64,000 nt of DNA. Source: Mycolicibacterium neoaurum ATCC 25795 (GTDB lineage: Bacteria; Actinomycetota; Actinomycetes; Mycobacteriales; Mycobacteriaceae). Numbering within the stretch: the first letter of the stretch is position 1; every line of letters starts with the position of its first letter. The stretch spans positions 806,001-870,000 of the forward strand of contig NZ_JMDW01000008.1 in assembly GCF_000691525.1 (NCBI RefSeq), written 5' to 3'. The position numbers and the translations under genes are program-made. Under the pieces are notes generated by a model, which did not search any database, was not told the DNA's origin, and was given only the letters and a program-made list of their open reading frames with translations. This document shows, in pieces, positions 27,988 to 39,814 of the stretch.

Positions 27988-28620
27988 ATGAACGCACCGC
28001 GGTCCGGCGCCACCCGCGTGCCGTATGCGGAGGCATCGCGGGTGCTGCTGCGCGATTCGATCCTCGACGGCATGCGCGAGATGCTGCTGGTGCGTGACTG
28101 GTCCTCGATCACGCTCACCGATGTGGCACGGGCCGCCGGCATCAGCAGGCAGACGATCTACAACGAGTTCGGCTCGCGACAGGGCCTGGCGCAGGGATAC
28201 GCCCTGCGCCTGGCCGACCGTCTGGTCAATGCCGTCGATGCGGCCATCGCCAACAACATCGGGCAGGTGTACGAGGCGTTCCTGGAGGGTTTCCGGGCCT
28301 TCTTCTTCGAGTCGGCCTCCGACCCGCTGGTCATCTCGCTGCTCAACGGCGAGGCCAAACCCGACCTGCTGCAGATCATCACGACCGACAGTGGGCCCAT
28401 CATCAGCCGTTGCTCGCAGCGGCTGACCACCACCTTCCAGAACAGCTGGATCAAGGCCACCGACGAGGACGCCGGAGTGCTCGCCCGCGCGATCGTCCGG
28501 CTGGCGATGAGCTACGTGTCGATGCCGCCGGAGGCCGACCACGACGTCGCCCGCGATCTGGCCCGCCTGATGTCCCCGTTCGCCGAGCGGTACGGCGTCA
28601 TCGACCCGGGACCGCAGTGA
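27988..28620 (+). CDS. TetR/AcrR family transcriptional regulator (Rv3249c-like)
   Basis: A 210-residue regulator. The N-terminal helix-turn-helix is clear: SITLTDVARAAGISRQTIYNEFGSRQ. The rest is an all-helical ligand domain of the type that binds lipids or fatty acids. It lies 41 bases after rubB and probably controls the alkane operon, whose promoter carries palindromes. The M. tuberculosis orthologue Rv3249c has also been linked to control of MmpL transport genes. Its 3' end overlaps the convergent MFS gene by 23 bases. Confidence 0.92.
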   Translation: MNAPRSGATRVPYAEASRVLLRDSILDGMREMLLVRDWSSITLTDVARAAGISRQTIYNEFGSRQGLAQGYALRLADRLVNAVDAAIANNIGQVYEAFLEGFRAFFFESASDPLVISLLNGEAKPDLLQIITTDSGPIISRCSQRLTTTFQNSWIKATDEDAGVLARAIVRLAMSYVSMPPEADHDVARDLARLMSPFAERYGVIDPGPQ

Positions 28621-29857
28621 CACCGTCGAGGCTCTCGCGGTCCGGCCGCACGATGAGTCTGCGGTAACGCAGGAACAGCGCGATCGCGGTCACCGCGATC
28701 AAACCGCTGAGCAGGTGTGCGGCCTGGTAGCCGCGCGCGGACACCACCGCCCCGGCGATCACATTGCTCAACGACGCGCCCACCCCCTGCACCGTCATCA
28801 CCGCCGCGAATCCGACGTTGAACCTTCCGGTCCCGGCCAACAGGCGCTCCACGGCGACCGGGGTCACGATGCCGACCAGCCCGGCACCGACCCCGTCGAG
28901 CATCTGGACCGGGAAGATCGTCCAGAAACCGGGGATGGTGCCGGCGATCAGACCGCGGATCGGCAGCGCGCACAGACCGATGAGCAGCACCGTGGACAAC
29001 CCGAAACGCCTGATCGCCGCCGGCGCCGCGACCGCGGCGGCGATCATCGACAACTGGGCCACCCCGGTGATGATGGCGGTGGTGCGGAACGGGGTGCCCA
29101 GCTCGATCGCGAAATCCTGGGCGATCAGCCGGCTCATCGGCGCATTGCCGAAGTGGAACATCAGCAGCACCAGCGCCAAGACCACCAGACCCGGCGTCGC
29201 GACCAAGGTCCGCAGGCCCGACGGCCGGTCCCCGGTATCGGCCTCGGACAGGCCGCGGGCCGTGTCGTGGTCGATATCGGCGGGGGAGACGCAGAAGGCG
29301 GCGAGCACCGCACCGGCGGCGGTCACCAGCATCAGCCCGATGATCGCCCGATCCCCGTAGAGCGAGACCAGGACGAAGACCGCGGTCAGCGACGCCACGT
29401 TGCCGACATGGTTCCAGAACTCGTTGCGGGCGACCTGCCTGCCGAACACCTGTTCCCCGACCAACCCCAGGGTCAGGCCCATCATGGCCGGACCGATGAC
29501 GGCGCCGACGACCGCCGTACCGACCTGGCCGACCCACACGATCGGTCCGGTCGGGGCGATCAAGGTCAGCAATGCCACCGCGGTCACCACGATCACCGGA
29601 CCGGCAACCAGTGCGCGTTTGCGCCGCGACCCGTCGACCAGGGCACCGAACAGCGGCGTGACCACCAGCCCGATCAGCCCACCGGTGGTGGCGATCGCGC
29701 CGAGTGCGACCGATGACCAGCCGCGAGTGGCGAGAAAAGCGTCCAGGAACGGCCCGAGGCCGTCGCGCGCGTCGGCGAGGAAGAAGTTCAGCACGGCCAG
29801 CGATATCAGCGACCGGCGCACGGTGCCGTCGTTTCCGGAGGCCGGGTGAGCACGCAT
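28598..29857 (-). CDS. MFS transporter
   Basis: A 419-residue major facilitator protein with about 12 hydrophobic segments, the loop DGSRRKRALVAGP after helix 2 (motif A position) and a charged central loop. ATG 29857 is chosen because GGGAGG lies about 7 nt upstream on this strand; the frame is open 40 codons further but those residues are unlike a transporter. It is divergent from sahH and its end overlaps the TetR gene. The substrate is unknown; a drug or metabolite exporter is likely. Confidence 0.87.
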   Translation of the reverse strand: MRAHPASGNDGTVRRSLISLAVLNFFLADARDGLGPFLDAFLATRGWSSVALGAIATTGGLIGLVVTPLFGALVDGSRRKRALVAGPVIVVTAVALLTLIAPTGPIVWVGQVGTAVVGAVIGPAMMGLTLGLVGEQVFGRQVARNEFWNHVGNVASLTAVFVLVSLYGDRAIIGLMLVTAAGAVLAAFCVSPADIDHDTARGLSEADTGDRPSGLRTLVATPGLVVLALVLLMFHFGNAPMSRLIAQDFAIELGTPFRTTAIITGVAQLSMIAAAVAAPAAIRRFGLSTVLLIGLCALPIRGLIAGTIPGFWTIFPVQMLDGVGAGLVGIVTPVAVERLLAGTGRFNVGFAAVMTVQGVGASLSNVIAGAVVSARGYQAAHLLSGLIAVTAIALFLRYRRLIVRPDRESLDGVTAVPGR

Positions 29858-29982
29858 GGTCGACCTCCCGCTCTGTCCTGAACGCGAGCGGCTTGGTACC
29901 CCGGCTCCGATGCGCCGAAACCGGATCCGGGACCATCGGCGGATCCGCGGACGGGGGACGGGGTTGGACAGCGGCATTTTCG

Positions 29983-30065
29983 GCTACGGTGTAAGGCGAT
30001 ACCCCGTAGCTGGCAGAGCGCCATGTGATGCGTTGGCCCTGTCCCGCGAGCCCGCAGGCTACGGG
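29983..30065 (+). promoter_or_regulatory. sahH leader region with alternative pairings
   Basis: Segment A (GCTACGG, 29983-29989) can pair with segment B (CCGTAGC, 30004-30010), while segment B in longer form (30003-30010) pairs perfectly with segment C (GCTACGGG, 30058-30065). The two stems exclude each other, as in attenuators and riboswitches. I do not recognise a known riboswitch class, and the transcription start is unknown. Confidence 0.35.
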
Positions 30066-30143
30066 TTTCGGCATGGCCCGCGCCGTATCGTGCAGGCCTG
30101 CCTCCAGTGATGACGAACGACACAAAAGGGGCTCTGACCACTT

Positions 30144-31604
<1,461 letters not shown>

Positions 31605-31630
31605 CCGCTCGACCCATCTGATCGCAAGTA

Positions 31631-31663
31631 GACGCCGCGACGGCCACGTGCCGTCGCGGCGTC
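31631..31663. terminator. Hairpin terminator after sahH
   Basis: GACGCCGCGACGG and its exact complement form a 13-bp stem with a 7-nt loop, 27 bases after the sahH stop. No U tract follows. It separates sahH from the next gene in the same direction. Confidence 0.7.
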
Positions 31664-31768
31664 CTGCTGTCCGGGGTGATCCGCGGCCGTGGCGCGCGCC
31701 GGTCGGCGTTACACCTTTGCCGCCGGACGAAACGTAACGAATCCGTGGTCAATCGGCGACCTCTTTGT

Positions 31769-31774
31769 TACTGT
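31769..31774 (+). promoter_or_regulatory. Leaderless -10 box (TACTGT) of third lipase
   Basis: TACTGT ends 6 nt before GTG 31781 and supports this start over earlier in-frame codons. Confidence 0.45.
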
Positions 31775-31780
31775 CCGGTA

Positions 31781-33088
31781 GTGATTCGGGCCGGGGCGCT
31801 GTTCGTCGTGATGTCTTTCGGGGTTGTCATCGGTTGTCTGACAAGCGGATTGGCTCATGCCGACGACTGGTATCCGTACTACAACGAGGACGAATACACC
31901 GCCTTCTACACGCCACCGAATCCGTTGCCCGATGTACCGCCGGGTGCGCTCATTCGCACCGAACCATCTCGGCTGGTGTTGGAGCCGTCCGGCCAGCTCG
32001 GCCACATCATGGCCAACGGCACCCGCATCATGTACCGCAGCACCGACGGCCGCGGCAACCCCGATGTGGTTACCGGCACCTACTTCGAACCCTGGGCGCC
32101 GTGGCCCGGCCGGGGTCCGCGGCCGCTGATCGTCTACGGCCCCGGCACCCAGGGCCAGGGTGATCAGTGCGCGCCTTCGCGGGGCTTCAACCAGGGCATC
32201 CACTGGTCGCCGTATCTGGACTTCACGTTCAACTACGAGGAGATGTTCGTCGCGACCATGGTCGCGCGGGGCTTCGCCATCGTGATGACCGATTACGAGG
32301 GTCTCGGCACCATCGGGGTCACCCACACCTATGTCAACCGACTGTCCCAAGGCCAGGCGATGCTCGACGCGGCGCGGGCGGCCAGAGCGCTGCCCGACAC
32401 CTCACTGCCGCCGGACGGCCCCGTCGCGTTCTGGGGTTACTCCCAGGGTGGCGGCGCGGCGGCCTCGGCGGCCGAACTGGCCTCGGCCTACGCCCCTGAA
32501 CTCGACATCGTCGGCACCTACGCCGGAGCGCCGCCGGCCGATCTGGCCGCGTTGATCCCGTTTGCCGATGGCAGCGCGCTGGTAGGGGTGATCGGCTACG
32601 CGCTCAACAGCGTGTTCCAGACCTACCCCGAGGTGGAACCCAAGATTCGCGGTCTGCTCACCCCGCGCGGCATGGACTTCGTGGACAAGACCAGGGATCA
32701 GTGTGTTCCCGAGACGCTGACGAAGTTCATGTTCCGGCATCTGCAGCCCTACTTCAACGGACCGATCGACGTCCTACTGGCCGATCCCCAGTTCCGCGGG
32801 CTGCTCGACCTGCAGAAGCTGGGCACGCTGAAACCGAATGCTCCCGTGATGATCAACCACAACCGTTTCGATCCACTGGTGCCGTATGCGCCGTCGGTCC
32901 AACTCGGCAAGGACTGGTGTGCCAAGGGTGCCGACGTCGAGTTCCGCACCAACGAGCAACCCCCGTTCCTGAACAAGGCCGTCGTCAACCATGCGCTGCC
33001 CATGCTCGTCGACGGTGAGCCCGCGATGCAGTGGATTGCCGACCGCTTCAACGGGGTGCCGACCAGACCCAACTGCGGCCAGTTCTAG
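31781..33088 (+). CDS. Secretory lipase/esterase (LIP family), third copy
   Basis: A 435-residue secreted hydrolase with a clear signal peptide ending at LAHA before DDWYPYYNED. The elbow GYSQGG carries Ser221; Asp364 (NRFDPL) and His404 (VVNHALP) complete the likely triad. It belongs to the same family as the two lipases at the start of the window but is more distant: the block between strands differs (GPGTQGQGDQCAPS in place of GHGTVGIDEPCAPS). GTG 31781 is supported by a -10-like box 6 nt upstream. It lies between sahH and tmk, where M. tuberculosis has no lipase. Confidence 0.87.
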   Translation: MIRAGALFVVMSFGVVIGCLTSGLAHADDWYPYYNEDEYTAFYTPPNPLPDVPPGALIRTEPSRLVLEPSGQLGHIMANGTRIMYRSTDGRGNPDVVTGTYFEPWAPWPGRGPRPLIVYGPGTQGQGDQCAPSRGFNQGIHWSPYLDFTFNYEEMFVATMVARGFAIVMTDYEGLGTIGVTHTYVNRLSQGQAMLDAARAARALPDTSLPPDGPVAFWGYSQGGGAAASAAELASAYAPELDIVGTYAGAPPADLAALIPFADGSALVGVIGYALNSVFQTYPEVEPKIRGLLTPRGMDFVDKTRDQCVPETLTKFMFRHLQPYFNGPIDVLLADPQFRGLLDLQKLGTLKPNAPVMINHNRFDPLVPYAPSVQLGKDWCAKGADVEFRTNEQPPFLNKAVVNHALPMLVDGEPAMQWIADRFNGVPTRPNCGQF

Positions 33089-33130
33089 GGTCGTCCCGAC
33101 AACCGGAATCGGCGACACCATGGGGGAACA

Positions 33131-33949
33131 GTGGCCGACGATATCGCCGCCAGCGGGACGCAGGCGTTGACGCTCTACGGTCAGGGTCGGGTGCAGGAGG
33201 CACTGATGTTGGCTTGGCAGACCGCCGCGGCCCATCCCGATTCACCGCTGGCGCAGTACACCTACGCCAGCCTGCTGCGCGAGGCCGGTCGGCATGCCGA
33301 GGCGTTGGCCGTCGTCGACCACGCGCTGCGACTGTACCCGGCATCGGCGGATGCCTGGGTGCTGCGCGGTGACCTGCAGCAGAAGGTGTCCGGGCTGGCC
33401 GCCGCCGAACCCGACTATCTGCAGGCGTTGCGGATCGATCCCGGCCATGGGCTGGCCGTGCACAACCTGGCGGTCAGCAGGTTGCGGTGGGGCACCAACA
33501 CCGCGGCCTTGCGTGGTCTGCTGCACGCCATGCGGCTGGATCCCGGACTGACGCAGACGGCACTGGGCAACATCGCGCTGGCCATTACCCGCGTGCTGCG
33601 GATGGCGACGGCGTCCACGGTCCTGCTGGCCGCGGCGATGTTCGCCATCTTCACACTGCACGAGCAGGGTCAATCGACAGTTCTGGCAAGGGTTTTCACC
33701 GCGGTCCTGGCCGCGCCTCCGATCGCCGCGGTGTGCTGGACACTGCGGATGGTCCCGTCGGCGGTCTTGCGCGCGGCCTCGGCCCGCCACATTCTCGTGG
33801 CGCTGCGGTTGATCTTCCTCACCCTGGCGGGTGCCTGCGGGCTGGTGGTCGCGGCGCTCGGCGCGACCTCGCTCACCACCGTCGTGCCCGCACTGCTGTT
33901 GTTCGCGATGGTGGGGCTGACGATCCTCGGATGGGTGATCGGCGGGTAA
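33131..33949 (+). CDS. TPR-repeat membrane protein
   Basis: A 272-residue protein whose first 140 residues form about three tetratricopeptide repeats (LYGQGRVQEALML, LLREAGRHAEALAVVDHAL, LQQKVSGLAAAEPDYLQAL), followed by four hydrophobic helices between about residues 155 and 270. TPR domains usually bind partner proteins; here the domain would sit on one side of the membrane. GTG 33131 follows a GGGGGAA ribosome site. I do not recognise a named family member. Confidence 0.72.
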   Translation: MADDIAASGTQALTLYGQGRVQEALMLAWQTAAAHPDSPLAQYTYASLLREAGRHAEALAVVDHALRLYPASADAWVLRGDLQQKVSGLAAAEPDYLQALRIDPGHGLAVHNLAVSRLRWGTNTAALRGLLHAMRLDPGLTQTALGNIALAITRVLRMATASTVLLAAAMFAIFTLHEQGQSTVLARVFTAVLAAPPIAAVCWTLRMVPSAVLRAASARHILVALRLIFLTLAGACGLVVAALGATSLTTVVPALLLFAMVGLTILGWVIGG

Positions 33950-33958
33950 CGCGTCGGC

Positions 33959-33964
33959 TACGCT
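33959..33964 (+). promoter_or_regulatory. Leaderless -10 box (TACGCT) of tmk
   Basis: TACGCT ends 6 nt before GTG 33971, fitting a leaderless tmk transcript. Confidence 0.4.
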
Positions 33965-33970
33965 CGCCGC

Positions 33971-34603
33971 GTGCTCATCGTGATCGAGGGCCTCGACGGG
34001 GCAGGCAAGCGGACGTTGACCGAGGGTCTGCGCGTGGCGTTCGAGACCGAAGGCAAGTCCGTGACCACCCTGGCGTTCCCGCGCTACGGCGAGTCGATCC
34101 ATGCCGATCTGGCCGCCGAGGCCCTGCGCGGCGGACACGGTGACCTCGCCGAGTCGGTCTATGCGATGGCGATGTTGTTCGCGCTGGACCGCTCCGGGGC
34201 GGCCGCCGACATCCGGCGACTGCTCGCCGAACACGATGTGCTGATCCTTGACCGCTATGTCGCGTCCAACGCCGCCTACAGCGCCGCCCGGCTCAGCCAG
34301 GCAGGCGACGGTGACGTGGTCGAGTGGGTCGGCGACCTGGAATACCGGCGTTTCGCGTTGCCCGCCCCGGATTATCAAGTGCTGCTCGATGTTCCGGTCG
34401 AGCTGGCCGCCGAGCGTGCCGTCAGCCGGGCGGCGAAGGAGGCCGACCGCGCGCGTGATGCCTATGAGCGCGACGGCGGACTGCAGCAGCGCACCGGTGC
34501 GGTGTACGCCCAGTTGGCCGCCGCGGACTGGGGCGGGCGGTGGATCGTCGTCGGACCCGATGTGGAGGCGGCGGCGCTGGCGGCGGGCATGTCGACGGCC
34601 TGA
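33971..34603 (+). CDS. tmk: Thymidylate kinase
   Basis: A 210-residue kinase phosphorylating dTMP to dTDP. It begins with the P-loop IEGLDGAGKRT; the DRY-type motif LDRYVASNAAYSAAR and the lid region follow. GTG 33971 sits 21 bases after the TPR gene and has a -10-like box 6 nt upstream. It precedes mtrA as in M. tuberculosis (Rv3247c). Confidence 0.94.
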   Translation: MLIVIEGLDGAGKRTLTEGLRVAFETEGKSVTTLAFPRYGESIHADLAAEALRGGHGDLAESVYAMAMLFALDRSGAAADIRRLLAEHDVLILDRYVASNAAYSAARLSQAGDGDVVEWVGDLEYRRFALPAPDYQVLLDVPVELAAERAVSRAAKEADRARDAYERDGGLQQRTGAVYAQLAAADWGGRWIVVGPDVEAAALAAGMSTA

Positions 34604-34650
34604 GGTTCACCGCGCGGCACCCCGCGTGGCACCCTGGTTTTGTCGCCTTG

Positions 34651-34670
34651 TGGTGACACCATGGTCACCA
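34651..34670. promoter_or_regulatory. Inverted repeat over the mtrA start codon
   Basis: TGGTGAC and GTCACCA form 7-base arms around a 6-nt spacer that contains the ATG at 34661. The repeat could be an operator (GTCAC is part of known MtrA target motifs) or an RNA hairpin presenting the start codon in its loop. Confidence 0.4.
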
Positions 34671-35347
34671 TGAGGCAACGGATCCTGGTCGTCGACGACG
34701 ACCCGTCACTGGCCGAGATGCTCACCATCGTCCTGCGCAACGAGGGTTTCGACACGGCCGTCATCGGCGACGGCAGCCAGGCGCTCACCGCTGTGCGTGA
34801 GCTCCGTCCCGATCTGGTTCTGCTGGACCTCATGCTGCCCGGCATGAACGGGATCGACGTCTGCCGGGTGCTGCGCTCGGACTCGGGCGTGCCGATCGTG
34901 ATGCTGACGGCCAAGACCGACACCGTGGACGTGGTGCTGGGTCTGGAATCCGGCGCCGACGACTACGTCATGAAGCCGTTCAAGCCCAAGGAACTGGTCG
35001 CCAGGGTGCGGGCCCGGTTGCGCCGCAACGATGATGAGCCCGCCGAGATGCTGTCGATCGCCGATATCGACATCGACGTGCCTGCCCACAAGGTCACCCG
35101 CAACGGCGAGCAGATCTCGCTGACCCCGCTGGAGTTCGACCTGTTGGTGGCGCTGGCCCGCAAACCGCGCCAGGTGTTCACCCGCGACGTACTGCTCGAA
35201 CAGGTCTGGGGTTACCGGCATCCCGCCGACACCCGGCTGGTCAACGTGCACGTGCAGCGGCTGCGGGCCAAGGTCGAGACCGATCCGGAGAATCCGCAGG
35301 TGGTGCTGACCGTTCGAGGGGTGGGATACAAGGCCGGCCCGCCGTGA
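34661..35347 (+). CDS. mtrA: Response regulator MtrA
   Basis: A 228-residue OmpR/PhoB-type regulator, essential in M. tuberculosis, controlling cell-wall and division genes. The receiver domain has the acidic pocket VVDDD, the phospho-acceptor Asp56 in LLDLMLPG and the conserved Lys in [10 protein letters not shown]. The winged-helix domain ends [13 protein letters not shown] 34661 gives the known length; a second ATG (34670) is possible. First gene of mtrA-mtrB-lpqB. Confidence 0.97.
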   Translation: MVTMRQRILVVDDDPSLAEMLTIVLRNEGFDTAVIGDGSQALTAVRELRPDLVLLDLMLPGMNGIDVCRVLRSDSGVPIVMLTAKTDTVDVVLGLESGADDYVMKPFKPKELVARVRARLRRNDDEPAEMLSIADIDIDVPAHKVTRNGEQISLTPLEFDLLVALARKPRQVFTRDVLLEQVWGYRHPADTRLVNVHVQRLRAKVETDPENPQVVLTVRGVGYKAGPP

Positions 35348-35393
35348 CCGTGATCGACGGGACCGCCGTCGTCTTGATCGAACGGCACCATCC

Positions 35394-37070
35394 GTGATCT
35401 TCGGCTCCAGACGTCGGGTCCGCAGCCGATTTCGGGGGCCGTCGCCGGTGTGGCGCGGGCTCGGTGCGCTCGGTCGTGCCATCAGTTTCGCCTGGCGTCG
35501 ATCACTGCAGCTGCGGGTGGTCTCACTGACGCTGGGGTTGTCGCTGGCCGTCATCATGGTTCTCGGTTTCGTGCTCACCAGCCAGATCACCGACCGCATC
35601 CTGGAAGTCAAGGTGCGGGCGGCGACCGAGGAGATCGAGCGCGCCCGCGACACCGTCAGCGGCATCGTCAGCGGCGAGGAAACCCGGTCGCTGGACAGCA
35701 GCCTTCAGCTGGCCCGCAACACCCTGATCGATCGCAAAGCCGATGCCGGGCCTGGCCTCGCCGGTGCCTATGACGCGGTGCTCGTCGTCCCCGGTGACGG
35801 CCCACGCGCGGCCACCGCGGCCGGACCCGTGCAGCAGATACCCACCGCGCTCCGGGATTTCGTGCAGGCCGGCCAGGTGAGCTACCAGTACGCCGGAGTG
35901 CACACCGACGGGTTCTCCGGACCCGCCCTCATCGTCGGCAGCCCCGGTGCCTCGGCGCGTTCTACGGTCACCAACCTCGAGCTCTACCTGATCTTCCCGC
36001 TGAGCAACGAGGAATCGACCATCGCCCTGGTGCGCGGCACCATGGCCACCGGCGGCATCGTGCTGCTCGGACTGTTGGCGGCCATCGCGCTGTTGGTCGC
36101 CCGGCAGATCGTGTTGCCGGTGCGGTCGGCCTCACGCATCGCCGAACGGTTCGCCGAGGGTCACCTGACCGAGCGGATGCCGGTGCGCGGCGAGGACGAT
36201 ATGGCCCGGCTGGCGGTCTCCTTCAACGATATGGCCGAAAGCCTGTCGCGCCAGATCACCCAGCTCGAAGAGTTCGGTAATCTGCAGCGCCGCTTCACCT
36301 CCGATGTCAGCCACGAGCTGCGTACCCCGCTCACCACGGTCCGGATGGCCGCCGACCTGATCCACGATCACAGTGACGAGCTGGACCCCGCGTTGCGGCG
36401 GTCCACCGAGCTGATGGTCAACGAACTGGACCGGTTCGAGACGCTGCTGGCCGACCTGCTGGAGATATCCCGACACGATGCGGGCGTTGCCGAACTGGCG
36501 GTCGAGGCGGTCGATCTGCGCGCCACCGTGCAGAGCGCATTGGACAACGTCGGGCACCTGGCGGCCGACGCCGCGGTGCAGCTGGATGTCGACATGCCCG
36601 CCGACGGCGTCATCGCGGAGGTCGACCCCCGCCGGGTCGAACGCATCCTGCGCAACCTCATCGCCAACGCCATCGACCACGCCGAACGTAAGCCCGTGGA
36701 GATCCGGATGGCCGCCGACGAGGACACCGTCGCCGTCACCGTCCGCGATCACGGTGTCGGGCTGCGCCCCGGCGAAGAGAAACTGGTGTTCAGTCGCTTC
36801 TGGCGGTCGGACCCGTCGCGGGTACGCCGCTCCGGGGGCACCGGTCTCGGGCTCGCGATCAGCATCGAGGACGCACGGTTGCACCAGGGACGACTGGAGG
36901 CCTGGGGCGAACCGGGCAACGGCGCCTGTTTCCGGTTGACCCTGCCGCTGGTGCGCGGTCACAAGGTGACCACCAGCCCGCTGCCGCTCAAACCCGTCAA
37001 CGTTGCGGCAAGGGCCAAGGACACCGCGGGCGAGCGGGGCAGGCGCGATCGCGAATCGGAGGGCGTATGA
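35394..37070 (+). CDS. mtrB: Sensor histidine kinase MtrB
   Basis: A 558-residue membrane kinase that phosphorylates MtrA. Two membrane helices (about residues 42-63 and 217-238) flank an extracytoplasmic domain; a HAMP domain, the phospho-His motif [11 protein letters not shown], the N box [10 protein letters not shown] and the G boxes [10 protein letters not shown] and GGTGLGLAI follow. GTG 35394 is 46 bases after mtrA. Its stop overlaps lpqB (ATGA). Confidence 0.96.
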   Translation: MIFGSRRRVRSRFRGPSPVWRGLGALGRAISFAWRRSLQLRVVSLTLGLSLAVIMVLGFVLTSQITDRILEVKVRAATEEIERARDTVSGIVSGEETRSLDSSLQLARNTLIDRKADAGPGLAGAYDAVLVVPGDGPRAATAAGPVQQIPTALRDFVQAGQVSYQYAGVHTDGFSGPALIVGSPGASARSTVTNLELYLIFPLSNEESTIALVRGTMATGGIVLLGLLAAIALLVARQIVLPVRSASRIAERFAEGHLTERMPVRGEDDMARLAVSFNDMAESLSRQITQLEEFGNLQRRFTSDVSHELRTPLTTVRMAADLIHDHSDELDPALRRSTELMVNELDRFETLLADLLEISRHDAGVAELAVEAVDLRATVQSALDNVGHLAADAAVQLDVDMPADGVIAEVDPRRVERILRNLIANAIDHAERKPVEIRMAADEDTVAVTVRDHGVGLRPGEEKLVFSRFWRSDPSRVRRSGGTGLGLAISIEDARLHQGRLEAWGEPGNGACFRLTLPLVRGHKVTTSPLPLKPVNVAARAKDTAGERGRRDRESEGV

Positions 37071-38836
37071 GACGCGTCCTGGTGGTGCTGAGCCTGTTCG
37101 TCACCGCCGTCCTCTTGGTATCGGGTTGCGCTGGTGTGCCGAGTTCGTCTGCGCCGCAGGCGATCGGCACCGTCGACCGCCCGGCGCCGCCGCGGTTGCC
37201 GACGCCGTCGCCCGGCATGGAACCCGATGTGCTGCTCCGCGAATTCCTCAAGGCCACCGCCGATCCCGCCAACCGGCATCTGGCCGCCCGGCAGTTTCTC
37301 ACCGAATCCGCCTCGCGCGGTTGGGATGACGCTGGCAGCGCGCTGCTGATCGACCGGGTGGTGTTCACCGAGACGCGCCGCCCGGACCGGGTGTCGGTCA
37401 CCATGGCGGCCGATATCCTCGGATCGCTCTCCGATGTCGGGGTGTTCGAGACCGCCGAGGGCGCGCTGCCCGATCCCGGCCCCATCGAGCTGGTGCAGAC
37501 GCCCGGCGGATGGCGTATCGACAGGCTGCCCAACGGAGTCTTCCTGGACTGGCAGCAGTTCCAGCAGACCTACCGGCGCAATACCCTGTACTTCACCGAC
37601 CCCACCGGTAACACGGTGGTGCCCGACCCGCGTTACGTCGCGGTGTCGGACTCCGATCAGCTTGCCACCGAACTGATGTCGAAGATGATCACCGGGCCGC
37701 GACCGGAGATGGCGCACACGGTGCGCAACCTGCTCGCCGCCCCGCTGCGGTTGCGCGGACCGGTCACCAGGGCCGACGGCAGCAAGACCGGGGTGGGTCG
37801 TGGCTACGGCGGCGCCCGCATCGATCTGGAGAATCTCTCCACCACCGACCCGCACACCCGGCAACTACTTGCCGCGCAGATCATCTGGACGTTGGCGCGG
37901 GCGGGTATCAACGGTCCCTATGTCATCAACGCCGACGGCGCGGCGCTGGACGACCGGTTCGCCCAGGGTTGGGACACCGCCGATGTCGCGGCCAGTGATC
38001 CCGGCGCAGCCGACGGCGCAGGAGCCGGACTGCACGCGCTCATCGGCGGCTCCCTGGTCTACCTCGACGGCCAACGCGCACCGCGGGTGCCCGGGCCGTT
38101 CGGGCAGCTGCGCGACCAGACCGCCGCGGCCCTGTCGCGCAGCGGCCAGCAGGTCGCCTCGGTGGTGGTGCTGCGCCGCGATGCCCCGGACATGGCCTCC
38201 TCGCTGTGGATAGGACCGGTCGGCGGGGATGCCGCGCAGGCACTCGACGGCCGCTCGCTGACCCGACCGACCTGGTCGCTGGATGAGGCCATCTGGGTCG
38301 TCGTCGACGGCGTCAACGTCGTGCGGGTCCTACAGGAGGCCGCCTCCGGGCAGCCGGCGCGCATCCCGGTCGATTCCACCGCCGTGGCGACGAAGTTCCC
38401 CGGCGCCATCGCCGAACTGCAGCTCTCGCGCGACGGCACGCGCGCGGCCATGGTGATCAACGGACAGGTGATCCTGGCCGGGGTGGAGCAGACCCCCGGC
38501 GGGGGATACGCGCTGACCTACCCGCGGCGGCTGGGTTTCGGGCTGCGTGACACCGCGGTGTCACTGTCCTGGCGGACCGGCGATGACATCGTCGTCACCC
38601 GCACCGACGCCGCGCACCCGGTGTCCTATGTGAATCTCGACGGTGTGAACTCCGACGGGCCCAACGGCAACCTGGCCGTGCCCATGTCGGTGGTCGCGGC
38701 CAATCCGTCCACGGTCTACGTGGCCGACCGCCGCGGGATCCTCCAGCTCTCCGGGTCGGCAGCCGACAACGACCTGACCTGGTCGGAGGTCGGACCGCTG
38801 ATGGTCACCGGCGCGGTACCCGTGCTCCCGGGCTAG
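37067..38836 (+). CDS. lpqB: Lipoprotein LpqB
   Basis: A 589-residue lipoprotein with the lipobox LVSGC (Cys21) after a hydrophobic signal. It contains a GerMN domain followed by a beta-propeller-like region. LpqB is reported to interact with MtrB and affect MtrA phosphorylation. The ATG overlaps the mtrB stop by four bases. It corresponds to Rv3244c. Confidence 0.95.
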   Translation: MRRVLVVLSLFVTAVLLVSGCAGVPSSSAPQAIGTVDRPAPPRLPTPSPGMEPDVLLREFLKATADPANRHLAARQFLTESASRGWDDAGSALLIDRVVFTETRRPDRVSVTMAADILGSLSDVGVFETAEGALPDPGPIELVQTPGGWRIDRLPNGVFLDWQQFQQTYRRNTLYFTDPTGNTVVPDPRYVAVSDSDQLATELMSKMITGPRPEMAHTVRNLLAAPLRLRGPVTRADGSKTGVGRGYGGARIDLENLSTTDPHTRQLLAAQIIWTLARAGINGPYVINADGAALDDRFAQGWDTADVAASDPGAADGAGAGLHALIGGSLVYLDGQRAPRVPGPFGQLRDQTAAALSRSGQQVASVVVLRRDAPDMASSLWIGPVGGDAAQALDGRSLTRPTWSLDEAIWVVVDGVNVVRVLQEAASGQPARIPVDSTAVATKFPGAIAELQLSRDGTRAAMVINGQVILAGVEQTPGGGYALTYPRRLGFGLRDTAVSLSWRTGDDIVVTRTDAAHPVSYVNLDGVNSDGPNGNLAVPMSVVAANPSTVYVADRRGILQLSGSAADNDLTWSEVGPLMVTGAVPVLPG

Positions 38837-38862
38837 GTCCGCCCGGGCGACGGGGACCCCGA

Positions 38863-39522
38863 TTGTCGGACCTGTTGCCGACACTTGAGGGTGTGCTGGA
38901 TCTGATGCTGCCGCTGGAATGCGGCGGGTGCGGTGCGCCGTCGACGCGCTGGTGCGCGGCGTGTGCCGCCGAACTGTGCGCCAGGGCCGCCCAGCCGCAG
39001 GTGGTCACGCCGCGCCTGGATCCCGGTGTGCCGGTGCTGGCCCTCGGCCGTTACGCCGGCGCGCGGCGTAACGCGATCATCGCGGTCAAGGAACACGGCC
39101 GCGCAGACCTGGTGGCACCGCTGGCCCAGACCCTGCGCATCGGGCTGGACCGACTGCTGGCCTGGGGGCTCATCGACACACCGCTGACCATCGTCGCCGC
39201 ACCCACCCGAACGTTGGCCGCACGGCGGCGCGGCGGGGACCCGGTGGCGCGGTTGGCCGCCCGCGCGACCGCTGATCTCACCGGTGTCGGCGTGATCCGG
39301 GCGCTGCGGCTGACGGGCTTTGCCAGGGACTCCGTCGGGCTGTCCAGTTCCCAACGTCAGCGCAACCTCGCCGGCCGGGTCCGGGTGACACGCCCGGTGC
39401 TCGGTGCGGTGATCATCGTCGATGATGTCGTCACCACCGGCGCCACAGCCAGCGAATCGGTGCGGGCATTACGCGATGCCGGCGTTGCTGTGCAGGCGGT
39501 TCTGGCATTGGCGAGCGCGTGA
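38863..39522 (+). CDS. ComF family phosphoribosyltransferase-like protein
   Basis: A 219-residue ComF protein (Rv3242c-like). An N-terminal zinc-ribbon-like part has paired cysteines (ECGGCG and WCAAC); the C-terminal PRTase loop is VIIVDDVVTTGAT. In competent bacteria ComF takes part in DNA uptake, but its role in mycobacteria is unclear. Start TTG 38863, 26 bases after lpqB, is the likely first codon. It may be part of the mtrAB-lpqB operon. Confidence 0.88.
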   Translation: MSDLLPTLEGVLDLMLPLECGGCGAPSTRWCAACAAELCARAAQPQVVTPRLDPGVPVLALGRYAGARRNAIIAVKEHGRADLVAPLAQTLRIGLDRLLAWGLIDTPLTIVAAPTRTLAARRRGGDPVARLAARATADLTGVGVIRALRLTGFARDSVGLSSSQRQRNLAGRVRVTRPVLGAVIIVDDVVTTGATASESVRALRDAGVAVQAVLALASA

Positions 39523-39814
39523 TTCTCACGGGTCGTCGTTGCCCGCAGATGAAGAACTGAAAACAGGTCTGCGAAATAGGTGGCACAGTCAGGTGAACTC
39601 GGACTACGGTCGATCCCAACAACCCGTGAACACCTCACGGCGGCACCCGAAGACGGGCGCCCGTGCGGTATCGGGACTGCCCGACTGTGGTGGGAGGTGG
39701 TAACTCGACACCTGACGCCGGCGGGCGCGCGGCATGCTCGGTTCTCGTCGGCGTATCTGTGACAATCCGGCACGCTTTCTGCGTGCGACTGCCGAGAGAA
39801 ATGAGTTGTCAAGT

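Noticed and set aside
29858..30143. Known SAH or SAM riboswitch before sahH
   Set aside because: I could not match the conserved core of any known class; only alternative pairings are reported.
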